64,000 nucleotides of DNA from Ectobacillus funiculus (GTDB lineage: Bacteria > Bacillota > Bacilli > Bacillales > Bacillaceae_G), in NCBI RefSeq assembly GCF_004138295.1, contig NZ_SCFM01000004.1:496001-560000 (forward strand). Direction: 5' to 3'. The notes beneath the pieces were generated by a model. The model did no database searches, was not told the DNA's origin, and was given only the letters and a program-made list of their open reading frames with translations. The stretch's first letter is position 1, and the number at the start of each line of letters is the position of its first letter. A program made the position numbers and the translations under genes. This document shows, one piece after another, positions 9,053 through 17,962 of the stretch.

Positions 9053-9882
9053 TTGCGAGTATAAGGGGTGTTTTTAAGCACCAAACAACCATCACAGTCT
9101 GCTTATTCACTTTAATCGTTCTTTTTATACTTACGATTTTGGCTCCGTGGATTTCCCCGCACGATCCAATTCAAGTGAATTTAGCTTTAAAATTAAAGCC
9201 GCCTTCCATGGAATATCCACTGGGTACTGATTACTTGGGGCGATGTAATCTGTCTCGTCTTTTACATGGTGCTCGTATTTCCCTAGGGATTGCGTTTTTA
9301 ATTTTCATTTCGTCATTGGGGATTGGTTTACTTGTCGGAACGTTTGCCGGCTATAAGGGAGGCCGGATTGATCTTGTACTGATGAGATTTTGTGAGGGAG
9401 TGATGGCATTCCCGAATCTTGTACTTATTCTTGGACTTGTCGGAATATTCGGCCCTGGGATGAAACAGGTGATCTTGGCAATGGTGCTTGTGCAGTGGGT
9501 GTATTACGCGAGGATGTTCCGAGGCTTAGTGCTCAGTCTGAAGGAGCAGAACTTTATTGCCGCCGCGAGAATAAACGGATCTTCACAATGGAAAATTATT
9601 AGACGGCATATTATCCCAAATGTACTTCCTCCAATTGTCGTAATGGGGACACTTGAAATAGGCTGGGCTATTATGGATATTTCCGCCCTGTCGTTTCTAG
9701 GACTCGGTATTCAGCCACCCACGCCAGAGTGGGGTGCTATGATTCATGAAGGAAAATCATATATACGAAGCAATCCAGAGTTAATGATATATCCAGGTGT
9801 AATGATTATGCTCGTTGTTATCACTTTTAATGTATTGGGAGAAGCTTTATCAGATCGCTTTGGTGTAAAACGACGTTTTTAA
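9049..9882 (+). CDS. nikC: NikC-type ABC transporter permease
   Basis: About 277 residues starting at the ATG that overlaps the nikB stop by 4 bp. A longer in-frame opening inside nikB is not needed. The protein has the DppC/OppC/NikC pattern: an N-terminal helix, the HDP...LGTDYLGRC block, the coupling loop ARINGSSQWKIIRRHIIPNV, and the closing SFLGLGIQPPTPEWGAM. It is the second half of the membrane channel. Confidence 0.87.
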   Translation: MIASIRGVFKHQTTITVCLFTLIVLFILTILAPWISPHDPIQVNLALKLKPPSMEYPLGTDYLGRCNLSRLLHGARISLGIAFLIFISSLGIGLLVGTFAGYKGGRIDLVLMRFCEGVMAFPNLVLILGLVGIFGPGMKQVILAMVLVQWVYYARMFRGLVLSLKEQNFIAAARINGSSQWKIIRRHIIPNVLPPIVVMGTLEIGWAIMDISALSFLGLGIQPPTPEWGAMIHEGKSYIRSNPELMIYPGVMIMLVVITFNVLGEALSDRFGVKRRF

Positions 9883-9897
9883 AAAGGAATGAGATAA

Positions 9898-10713
9898 TTG
9901 ATAGAAAAGCAGCATAATATTTTGGAGGTTAGCGGCCTTCAGGTAAAAGCAAAAACTTCCATTGGAACAATTCCTTTGGTGCAGGATATCCAATTTGAAC
10001 TAAAGCCTGGGCATGTGCTCGGGCTTGTTGGAGAAAGCGGCAGCGGAAAAACCATTACTTCCTTATCACTCCTGCAATTGCTAGACCGTAAAACAACGAG
10101 TATAGAAGGCAGTATACGATTGCGCGGCAGGGAATTAAATGGGCTGAGCGCGAAGGAGATGCAGCGGATCCGAGGAAAAGAGATTGCTCTTATTATGCAA
10201 AATCCAATGAACGCTTTTACCCCTGTATATACGATTGGCAACCAATTCATTGAAACGATTCGGACTCATACGAATTTAACAAAGAAGGAAGCATTTGAGC
10301 TGGCTGTTGACTCTTTGCACAACGTAAATTTGCCAAATCCTTCAGACATTATGCGTAAATATCCATTTCAGCTAAGCGGAGGAATGCTGCAGCGGGTAAT
10401 GATTGCTATTGCTTTGTGCTTGCGGCCAGCTGTAATTATTGCTGATGAGCCAACAACAGCGCTAGATGTGACAAACCAATTGCAGGTGCTGCGGCAGTTG
10501 GATTGGATTCGTTCAGAATATGGTACGGCGATCTTATTAATTTCTCATGATTTAGGAGTTATTTCTGAGCTGGCTGACGATGTCATCGTGATGCAGAACG
10601 GAAGAATTGTGGAAAAAGCAGATGTTTATCAGTTATTTGATCATCCGCAGCATGAATATACGAAAAAGCTGCTTCATGCTCGACCATCGTTGCAATTTAG
10701 TAAAGAAAACTGA
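9898..10713 (+). CDS. nikD: NikD-type ABC transporter ATPase
   Basis: About 271 residues from a TTG start behind AAGGAATGAG. It has Walker A GESGSGKT, a Q-loop (IMQNPMNAF), signature LSGGMLQR, Walker B VIIADEPTTALD and switch histidine ISHD. It powers NikBC together with NikE. The final codons (SKEN, then TGA) come from a repeat-element copy inserted at the 3' end, so the natural C-terminus has probably been altered slightly. The core domain is intact. Confidence 0.87.
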   Translation: MIEKQHNILEVSGLQVKAKTSIGTIPLVQDIQFELKPGHVLGLVGESGSGKTITSLSLLQLLDRKTTSIEGSIRLRGRELNGLSAKEMQRIRGKEIALIMQNPMNAFTPVYTIGNQFIETIRTHTNLTKKEAFELAVDSLHNVNLPNPSDIMRKYPFQLSGGMLQRVMIAIALCLRPAVIIADEPTTALDVTNQLQVLRQLDWIRSEYGTAILLISHDLGVISELADDVIVMQNGRIVEKADVYQLFDHPQHEYTKKLLHARPSLQFSKEN

Positions 10714-10795
10714 GCCCTACTTATACTGTATTCTTAAAATTTCCGACTACGTCGGATTCACTTCTAGCTGGAAATTTATACTTTCCGATCAGTAC
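10700..10795 (-). repeat. Dispersed repeat, copy 1 (reverse, internally deleted)
   Basis: Reads as the reverse complement of the family consensus, but most of the 3' half including the terminator loop is deleted. CGACTACGTCG and the AT-rich arms are intact. It lies between nikD and nikE, antisense to the operon, and provides the nikD stop codon. Confidence 0.75.
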
Positions 10796-10864
10796 AAAAA
10801 AGCGCAGGATTCTCTAACATTGTTAGACTAGCATTAATATCTTAAGAAAACAGGTGGTGAGTCC

Positions 10865-11698
10865 ATGAGTTTACTGCAGGTTAAGGATGTAACACATACG
10901 TACGGCTCCTATAATTTGTTTAGCAGAACAGACCAACGAAAACGGGTGCTTTCCAACGTTTCGATTTCCATAGGGCAAGGAATGTGTCTAGGTGTTCTCG
11001 GAACGAGCGGAGCTGGGAAAAGCACGCTTGGAAAAGTAATCCTTGGATTGGAGAAGCCGCAAAAGGGGCAGGTTTTGTTTCAAGGGCATGATTTTTATAA
11101 TACAGACCGCATCACTCGTAAACGGCTTCGCCGCGATCTTCAAGTAGTATTTCAAGATTGCTACTCTTCAGTAAATCCACGCATGACTGCGGAACAAATT
11201 ATTAGTGAACCATTACAAAACTATGAAAGAATGTCTCCGGATGAACAGAAGCGGACCGTTGGAGATTTACTAGAAAGAGTAGGTCTGAATCATGAGGATA
11301 TGAGAAAGTACCCTCATCAATTTAGCGGAGGACAGCTGCAAAGGATTAATATTGCAAGAGCGATTTCCTTAAAACCGAAGCTAATTGTATTAGATGAAGC
11401 GGTAAGTAGTCTAGATATGGTTAACCAAACAAATATTTTAAACTTATTGAGTGAATTGAAGTCAGCTTTTGGTCTCTCATACCTTTTTATTACCCATGAT
11501 ATAAAAGCTGCTTATTCTATCTCCGATGCTTTGGCTGTGATGGAGAAAGGTGAAATAGTTGAGGAGTGCAAAAGTAAAGACAAGCTGTTCACATCGCGTC
11601 ATCCTGCTGTGCAAACTTTGCTCTCGTCTATTCTTTCCGAGCATCCCCGTTACCGTTCTCTTTCTGGAGGGAGACATTATGCCCAACCTCTGGCATGA
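10865..11698 (+). CDS. nikE: NikE-type ABC transporter ATPase
   Basis: About 277 residues behind a GGTGGTGA site. It shows Walker A GTSGAGKST, signature FSGGQLQR, and Walker B LIVLDEAVSSLD, in which DEAVS is characteristic of NikE rather than of oligopeptide ATPases. It pairs with NikD. The nikD-nikE gap (about 150 bp) is longer than the other operon gaps because of the repeat copy. The end reaches the next gene, whose ribosome site lies just behind the stop. Confidence 0.87.
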   Translation: MSLLQVKDVTHTYGSYNLFSRTDQRKRVLSNVSISIGQGMCLGVLGTSGAGKSTLGKVILGLEKPQKGQVLFQGHDFYNTDRITRKRLRRDLQVVFQDCYSSVNPRMTAEQIISEPLQNYERMSPDEQKRTVGDLLERVGLNHEDMRKYPHQFSGGQLQRINIARAISLKPKLIVLDEAVSSLDMVNQTNILNLLSELKSAFGLSYLFITHDIKAAYSISDALAVMEKGEIVEECKSKDKLFTSRHPAVQTLLSSILSEHPRYRSLSGGRHYAQPLA

Positions 11699-11718
11699 GA
11701 GAGAAAGGAGGGAAACTA

Positions 11719-13053
11719 TTGAATCATCGATCCTATCTTATGTTGGCTATTCCCCTGATCATTTCAACCATAACTACTCCTTTATTAGGGGCTGTTGATA
11801 CAGCAGTTGTCGGGCAGTTGCCTGACCCTGCTTATATTGGGGCGGTGGCTGTAGGAACCATTATTTTTAATACGATGTACTGGTTGTTTGGTTTTTTACG
11901 AGTTAGTACATCGGGCTTTGCTGCGCAAGCGTATGGAGCAAATGATGATATGCAAGGGGTTTTAGCTCTAACAAGGCCATTTGTAGTGGCAATTGTAGTA
12001 GGGGTTGCCTTTATTCTTCTACAGTGGCCTATCGAACATTTATTTTTAACCTTAATAAGCCCAGAGTCTAACGTCCGGGCGTTGGCATCAGATTATTTTA
12101 GTATTCGTATATGGGGTGTCCCGTTCGCTTTAATGAATTACGTTATCCTCGGATGGTTAATGGGGATGTCTAGGATTAAAACCTCTTTAATGATACAAGT
12201 ATCTATGAATCTCATGAACATCGCTCTATCTCTATTATTTGTTAACGTATTCTCTTGGGCAGTAGCTGGTGTAGCTGTAGCAACCTTACTATCGGAAATA
12301 ATGGCTTTTATTATAGGACTTATTGTCATATGGAAGGCTGTTCCTTTTACATTTAAGCGCCTTCCTTTAAAAGCGATTGTTGATCCCGCTTCGTTCAAAA
12401 AAATGATGAGTGTGAACCGGGATTTGTTCATCAGAACCCTTTGTTTATTAACGATGTTTAATATATTTACGGCGAAAGGGGCTTCCTTTGGAACAGAGGT
12501 TTTGGCAGCAAATGCTGTTCTCATCCAAATTCACTATCTCATGGCTTACTTCTTTGACGGATTTGCGAATGCTTCTAGTATTTTTGTGGGGAAAGCAATT
12601 GGAGCAAACGATAAACAATTGTACAAGAAGACACTTTCGCTATCGTGTCAGTGGGCTATCTTTTCGTCCTGCTTTATCGCAGGTATTTACGTCTTGTTTG
12701 GTCATAATATAATTATGCTATTTACGAGTATACCAAGTGTTATTGAATTGGCAAATGCCTATGGAATATGGATTACGCTATTTCCTATTTCAGCCAGCTT
12801 TGGCATCATTATTTATGGTGTTTTTACAGGGGCAACGGAAGCAGCACCTATTCGAAACTCGATGATTTTGGCGTTGATTGCTTATCTCATGGCGCTATTT
12901 ATTGCAGTGCCTAGTTTTCAAAATCACGGTTTATGGTTCTCTTTTATTGTATTTAGTATAGGACGTTCTGTGTTTTTGGTAATGTATATTCCAAAATTAA
13001 ACAGAAAGTTATTTTCGGTTCAAGTGCAGAATACTCAAACATTTTACAGCTAG
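11719..13053 (+). CDS. DinF-subfamily MATE efflux protein at the end of the nik operon
   Basis: About 444 residues and 12 transmembrane segments. The TTG at 11719, 7 bp after AAAGGAGGG, is a better start than the in-frame ATG at 11695 that overlaps nikE. Blocks such as TTPLLGAVDTAVVGQL, RVSTSGFAAQAYGA, NYVILGWLMG, NRDLFIRTL, YFFDGFANA and GATEAAPIRNSM fit the DinF branch of MATE proteins. MATE exporters use a sodium or proton gradient to expel small organic molecules. Its tight position after nikE suggests the same Fur-type control and perhaps export of the chelator that the importer recovers. That link is inference. Confidence 0.83.
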   Translation: MNHRSYLMLAIPLIISTITTPLLGAVDTAVVGQLPDPAYIGAVAVGTIIFNTMYWLFGFLRVSTSGFAAQAYGANDDMQGVLALTRPFVVAIVVGVAFILLQWPIEHLFLTLISPESNVRALASDYFSIRIWGVPFALMNYVILGWLMGMSRIKTSLMIQVSMNLMNIALSLLFVNVFSWAVAGVAVATLLSEIMAFIIGLIVIWKAVPFTFKRLPLKAIVDPASFKKMMSVNRDLFIRTLCLLTMFNIFTAKGASFGTEVLAANAVLIQIHYLMAYFFDGFANASSIFVGKAIGANDKQLYKKTLSLSCQWAIFSSCFIAGIYVLFGHNIIMLFTSIPSVIELANAYGIWITLFPISASFGIIIYGVFTGATEAAPIRNSMILALIAYLMALFIAVPSFQNHGLWFSFIVFSIGRSVFLVMYIPKLNRKLFSVQVQNTQTFYS

Positions 13054-13253
13054 AAATCCTAACTTCTGAAGAACACGAACAGTATATTGAGGCTCTCATG
13101 ACATATGAAAAGGTGTTGGCGCAAGGGGAAATAGATACAAGCAAGGGACCGATAGAGGTGGAAAAGCTTCCTAGAGAACTGCAAGGAGAATTTCAACAAG
13201 CGAAGGATTTTATAGACTATGTAAACAATAAGCAGCAAGCAAAAAAAGAATAA
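13050..13253 (+). pseudogene. Probable 3' remnant of a small acidic protein gene
   Basis: A frame overlapping the end of the MATE gene encodes 67 residues, starting LEILTSEEHEQYIEAL and ending NNKQQAKKE before a TAA at 13251. The composition is soluble, helical and clearly protein-like. There is no start codon with a ribosome site at its head (the first ATG, 13098, is internal). It may be a gene whose 5' end was lost. I do not recognise the family. Confidence 0.4.
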
Positions 13254-13322
13254 GTTTATATGTTTCATAAGAAGGTATTACAAGAATAACGAAGATATAT
13301 GGTAAAACCTATGTAAAAGAAC

Positions 13323-13359
13323 AGCCCTGAAAAAACACAGGGCTGCTTTTGTTTTTCTT
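13323..13359. terminator. Terminator between the nik and uxa operons
   Basis: AGCCCTG (13323-13329) pairs with CAGGGCT (13338-13344), followed by a T-rich tail on the plus strand and with an A-rich loop. It can serve the plus-strand operon and possibly the converging uxa operon. Confidence 0.65.
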
Positions 13360-13415
13360 AATTACACAATAATTCATTTTTTATGTTAGGAAGGAAGGTT
13401 CCCTTTTTATATCAA

Positions 13416-14804
13416 CTACGCTTTTGCATTAAGATCCTTCATAATTTCTGCATGCTTCTCATCTGTTAGCTTGTACATAAATCCAATGATTAGTAAAGAT
13501 ATAGTTAATGCAACTGCTGGATATAGAGTAAGCAGTCCTTTAATACCCAGCAAGGTTCCAGCCGATTGAGCCACGTTTGGCACATAGCCGATTAAAGATA
13601 AACCGAGACCGGAAAGAAAACCTGCCAATGATTGTGCCAATTTCCTTGAGAAGTTAAATAAAGAATATGTCGTCGCTTCTTTTCGATCTCCTGATACCCA
13701 CTCGCCATAGTCAATAATATCCGAAACCAATGCCCATGTAATACCATTTGGAATACTAATTCCAATGAAAGCTATTGCTGAAAGAATTGTGAATGAATAA
13801 ATATTAGTTGGAATCAAGAAATTCACAAGATCAGCGGCTATACAGATTGCAAACCCCAGCATCGCCGTATGTTTCTTTCCAAATTTTGAAACAAGCTTAG
13901 GCATAAGGATAACACCCAAAAATGAAGAACCAATAATGATAAAGCTCATGTTCGCTACAAGTGTTACATTTCCTAAATTATATTGTGCAAAATAGACCAG
14001 TAGCGCTGATTTAATGTTATAAGCAGAAATGGAAAAGATCGTCATTAGCACAAGTGTTAACAATGGTTTATTCTTAATAAATGTTTTAATAATTGATTTT
14101 ACAGATATTTTTTCCTTCGGAGCCTCTTTTACAATCACTCGTTCTTTTGTATTCCGATAACAAATATAGAATCCGAGAATACCAATAATGGCCATCATCC
14201 CCATAGCAACTGGATAGCCTACTTGTGGATTTTCAAATTGCACAATGATTGGCATAACGATAACGCTTGTAATCAACAAAGCACCTAAAGAACCGATTTG
14301 TCTGAATGTTGCAAGTGAAGTGCGATCGCTTGCATCTTGGGTAATTGCAGCACCCAGTGAACCATAAGGAATGTTTGTAAATGAATAGGCTACTCCCCAT
14401 ATCATATAAATCACATAAGCATATATCAGCTTTCCTGTTGTCGAAGCAGCCGGTGACATGAACAATAACACTGTAATGATCCCTAATATAAAACTGCCAA
14501 ATAATAAATATGGGCGAAATTTGCCGCGGTTACCAACGTTCTTACGATAATCAATCGACGAACCGACAATTGGATCCATAACAGCATTAAACAGCTTGCT
14601 TACTAAGAAAATCATACCGGCTGCTGCAGCTGGGATTCCAGCAACATCTGTCAAAAATTTAAGCAGGTAGAGTTGACCTAAATCAAACAGGAAGCCATTA
14701 CCAAAGTCTCCAAATCCATAAGACACTTTCTCTTTTATACTGATCTTTTCGTGCTTAGGATTTTGTTCCTGTTGGGAATTATTCGTAGCTAACATTGTGC
14801 TCAT
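13416..14804 (-). CDS. GPH-family hexuronate transporter
   Basis: About 462 residues, twelve transmembrane segments, of the glycoside-pentoside-hexuronide:cation symporter family. The N-terminus GDFGNGFLFDLGQLYLLKF and the loop GKFRPYLL are family hallmarks, and the protein resembles YjmB of B. subtilis. GGAGGTAATT precedes the ATG at 14804. As the last gene of the uxa operon it most likely brings in galacturonate or a related uronate. Confidence 0.83.
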   Translation of the reverse strand: MSTMLATNNSQQEQNPKHEKISIKEKVSYGFGDFGNGFLFDLGQLYLLKFLTDVAGIPAAAAGMIFLVSKLFNAVMDPIVGSSIDYRKNVGNRGKFRPYLLFGSFILGIITVLLFMSPAASTTGKLIYAYVIYMIWGVAYSFTNIPYGSLGAAITQDASDRTSLATFRQIGSLGALLITSVIVMPIIVQFENPQVGYPVAMGMMAIIGILGFYICYRNTKERVIVKEAPKEKISVKSIIKTFIKNKPLLTLVLMTIFSISAYNIKSALLVYFAQYNLGNVTLVANMSFIIIGSSFLGVILMPKLVSKFGKKHTAMLGFAICIAADLVNFLIPTNIYSFTILSAIAFIGISIPNGITWALVSDIIDYGEWVSGDRKEATTYSLFNFSRKLAQSLAGFLSGLGLSLIGYVPNVAQSAGTLLGIKGLLTLYPAVALTISLLIIGFMYKLTDEKHAEIMKDLNAKA

Positions 14805-14915
14805 AATTACCTCCAGATATATTGGAATGATATTTTTGAAATGTGCTGTACTGGTAACTAAAATGAATGAGGTGAGAATAAGTCAAGGAGACTCGCTTAA
14901 AAAAACAAAATCAGC

Positions 14916-16415
14916 TTATAATGTTACACCGCTTTTAAAGATTGAAATCTCTCTAAAATCATTTTTCTCATTGTTAACAAATTCTCCGCTTGCGACTTTG
15001 ATAATATAGTCGACAAACTCAGTCATTACTTGATCGATTGATCTCCCATCTTCAAGCAATGTTCCAGCATTAAAGTCAATCCAATGTGGTTTTGTTTCGT
15101 AAATTTGGGTATTCGTTGAAATTTTCATAGTTGGAATAAATGTCCCGAATGGTGTTCCTCTGCCTGTTGTAAACAGCACCATTTGACAGCCTGCTGATGC
15201 AAGTGCCGTAGAAGCGATGAGATCATTGCCAGGTGCGCTTAAAAGATTTAATCCTTTTATTTTTAAAGTTTCCCCATATTTCAAAACGTCCACGACGGTG
15301 GAAGTACCAGCCTTCTGTGTACATCCAAGTGACTTGTCTTCTAAAGTTGTAATGCCGCCAGCCTTGTTTCCTGGAGATGGATTTTCATAAACAGGCTGAT
15401 TATGCTGAAGAAAATAATCCTTAAAGTCATTGATCAAATCTACGACCTTATGAAATACTGCTTCATTAGCCGCTCGTTCCATCAAGATGGTTTCGGCACC
15501 GAACATTTCTGGAACTTCGGTTAAGACAGTGGTTCCACCTTGTGAAATTAAGTAATCAGAGAATCTGCCTAAAAGAGGGTTAGCGGTTATTCCAGAGAAG
15601 CCGTCAGAACCGCCACATTTCAGGCCAATCTTTAGTTCTGATAGGGGAACATCTTCTCTTTCATCATTTTTAGCGCTTTCATAAATGTCCATGACAAGTT
15701 TAAATCCTTCTTCAATTTCGTCTGTAACTGCCTGGGAAATGAGGAACTTGACTCGGTCTTCATTTATGTCACCGAGCGCTCTTTTAAATTCAGGAAGTTC
15801 ATTGTTTTCACATCCAAGCCCTAAAACGAGAATACCGCCAGCATTTGGATGGTTTACAGCATTGAGCAAAATTTGCTTTGTATTTTCATGGTCGTCACCG
15901 AGCTGGGAACAGCCGTAGTTATGTTTTAAAACGAGAACATTATCAAACGGACTTATGTCGCCTACATGTTTTTCAAAGCGTTTCATAATTTTTTCGGCAA
16001 TTCCATTCACACAGCCTACTGTTGGCACGATCCAAAGTTCATTTCGAATTCCGACATTTCCATTTTCCCTTACATAGCCTTTAAAGGTCCGATTTTCATT
16101 TTTATATGAAAGGTCCGTTTGTTTCGGTGTGTACCGATAATCCTGCGTTCCGGATAAATTCGTTTTCGTGTTATGGGTATGAACAAGTTCTCCAGGCGCA
16201 ATTGTTGTGAGTGCATGGCCGATTGGATACCCGTATTTGATAACATGTTCTTTTTCTTGGATTTCTTTTAAAGCGATTTTATGGCCGCGATAAATATCCT
16301 GTTTTAATTGAATGGTCTTTCCGTCGATGCTTAGTTCTTCATCCTTCTTAAGGTCTCTTAAGGCAAGGATAGTGTTATCGTTTTCATTTATTTGCAAGTA
16401 TTTTTTCATCCGCAT
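14916..16415 (-). CDS. uxaA: Altronate dehydratase
   Basis: About 499 residues, the usual length. An N-terminal SAF domain (about 1-90, with YGYPIGHALTTIAPGELVHTHN) is followed by the UxaA catalytic region (GYVRENGNVGIRNELWIVPTVGCVN, HNYGCSQLGDDH, LKCGGSDGFSGITANP, TTGRGTPFGT). It dehydrates D-altronate to 2-keto-3-deoxygluconate, the third step of galacturonate breakdown. GAGGTAATC precedes the ATG, 7 bp after the uxaB stop, so the two are co-translated. The enzymes for the next steps (KDG kinase and KDPG aldolase) are not in the window. Confidence 0.92.
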   Translation of the reverse strand: MRMKKYLQINENDNTILALRDLKKDEELSIDGKTIQLKQDIYRGHKIALKEIQEKEHVIKYGYPIGHALTTIAPGELVHTHNTKTNLSGTQDYRYTPKQTDLSYKNENRTFKGYVRENGNVGIRNELWIVPTVGCVNGIAEKIMKRFEKHVGDISPFDNVLVLKHNYGCSQLGDDHENTKQILLNAVNHPNAGGILVLGLGCENNELPEFKRALGDINEDRVKFLISQAVTDEIEEGFKLVMDIYESAKNDEREDVPLSELKIGLKCGGSDGFSGITANPLLGRFSDYLISQGGTTVLTEVPEMFGAETILMERAANEAVFHKVVDLINDFKDYFLQHNQPVYENPSPGNKAGGITTLEDKSLGCTQKAGTSTVVDVLKYGETLKIKGLNLLSAPGNDLIASTALASAGCQMVLFTTGRGTPFGTFIPTMKISTNTQIYETKPHWIDFNAGTLLEDGRSIDQVMTEFVDYIIKVASGEFVNNEKNDFREISIFKSGVTL

Positions 16416-16422
16416 GATTACC

Positions 16423-17889
16423 TCACTTAATTGATGTCCCGTATAATTCTTTAAGGGCTTCTTTTACTCCGAACTGCTTAATATTCAGGAGATTAGTTGT
16501 TACAGCGCTCACCAAGCCTGGAATCGAAGTAAGATCCATTGCCCATAGCTGTTTGTTAGCCAACACGGTTTTAACTAGATCTTCTATATGGAATTCATGT
16601 TGATCGGCTTTCCCCCAAAGAGCTTGAAAGAATTGTAGGATTTCTGGATTATCTTGTAATGAAATATCCTGATTCCCTCGTTTTCCTCGATAAAAATACA
16701 GCAGGCAACTTAAAGAAAAAACGAGCCGTTTCGGCAAAGTAGCCGTTTGGTTCACGTAATCTAGTAACGTTGGTAAATTCCTCGCCGCAAACTTTGAAAT
16801 GGAATTTAAGGAAATGCTTAATAAATAATGTTTGATATATGGATTCATAAAGCGATTTAACACTTCATTTGAAAAGGCAGCAAGTTCTTCAGGCGATCCA
16901 TCTAAAGTTGGAACAATTTCATTATCAACCAACTCCTTAATGAATACCCCTAGCTCCTGATGCTTGACCGACTCTTCCACAGTGTCTAGGCCATATAAGT
17001 ATGAAACAGGTGTCATAGCGGTATGAGCACCGTTTAAAATACGGACTTTTCGCACTCGGTAGGGTGTTAAATCATCAACGATTAACGTGTTCAAACCTGT
17101 ACCTGCAACTGGCAGTTCATCTTTGATCCAATCAGGTCCTTCAATCACCCAAAGATGATACTGTTCTCCGACTACCATTAATTCATCCTTATAGCCCAGC
17201 GCTGCTGTTTTCTCGTCTATTGAATCCAATGGAAAGCCTGGGACGATCCTGTCTACTAAGCTGGAACAAAACGTATTTGCATCATGGATCCAATTGATAA
17301 ATTCATCACCTAGGTTCCAGTGGTTGGCATATTGAAGCACAACCTCTTTCAGTTTTTCGCCATTATTTTCAATCAGCTCACAAGGAATCACGATGCAGCC
17401 ATAGCTATCGTCTCCCGAAAAAGCTTGAAAGCGATAGTAAAGAAAAGCAGTCAGCTTTCCTGGAAAACTCCTTGGCGGTCGATCTTCCAACCGATCTTCA
17501 GAATCAAAAACAATCCCGGCTTCTGTCGTGTTTGAAATGATGAAACGCATATCCTGTTTTCCCGCCAGTTCTTTATACTGCTCATAGTTTGTAAAAAGGC
17601 TAATCCCTCGGCTAATCGACTCAATCACCATATGCTCATCAACGGGTTTCCCATCCTTCATTCCTTGTAAAAAAAGGGTGAACAAACCATCTTGTTGATT
17701 CAGTCTTTCAATTTTTTCCGAGCCCCTTGGTTGGACCACGACGACACTTCCATTAAAATCTGTTTTCTCATTTAATACTTGAACCTGCCAGTCAACAAAC
17801 GCTCTTAAAAAATTTCCTTCTCCAAACTGAAGAATTTTCTCTGGACGTACAGCAGACTGCTTGTAATTGTGTTTATTTAACCTCTGCAT
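16423..17889 (-). CDS. uxaB: Tagaturonate reductase
   Basis: About 488 residues of the mannitol-dehydrogenase superfamily. The NAD-binding start LQFGEGNFLRAFVDWQV, the block ISNTTEAGI and the catalytic-region motif KVRILNGAHTAMTP are typical of UxaB. It reduces D-tagaturonate to D-altronate with NADH, between UxaC and UxaA in the pathway. It lies about 73 bp after the regulator gene in the same operon; the gap carries a small hairpin (GTCCC..GGGAC) without a T-run, so read-through is likely. Confidence 0.9.
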   Translation of the reverse strand: MQRLNKHNYKQSAVRPEKILQFGEGNFLRAFVDWQVQVLNEKTDFNGSVVVVQPRGSEKIERLNQQDGLFTLFLQGMKDGKPVDEHMVIESISRGISLFTNYEQYKELAGKQDMRFIISNTTEAGIVFDSEDRLEDRPPRSFPGKLTAFLYYRFQAFSGDDSYGCIVIPCELIENNGEKLKEVVLQYANHWNLGDEFINWIHDANTFCSSLVDRIVPGFPLDSIDEKTAALGYKDELMVVGEQYHLWVIEGPDWIKDELPVAGTGLNTLIVDDLTPYRVRKVRILNGAHTAMTPVSYLYGLDTVEESVKHQELGVFIKELVDNEIVPTLDGSPEELAAFSNEVLNRFMNPYIKHYLLSISLNSISKFAARNLPTLLDYVNQTATLPKRLVFSLSCLLYFYRGKRGNQDISLQDNPEILQFFQALWGKADQHEFHIEDLVKTVLANKQLWAMDLTSIPGLVSAVTTNLLNIKQFGVKEALKELYGTSIK

Positions 17890-17962
17890 CTATAGGTATC
17901 TCCCTTCGTTATGCACACGTGAACATTTATTTCAATAATCGTCCCAAAACGGGACAATAATA

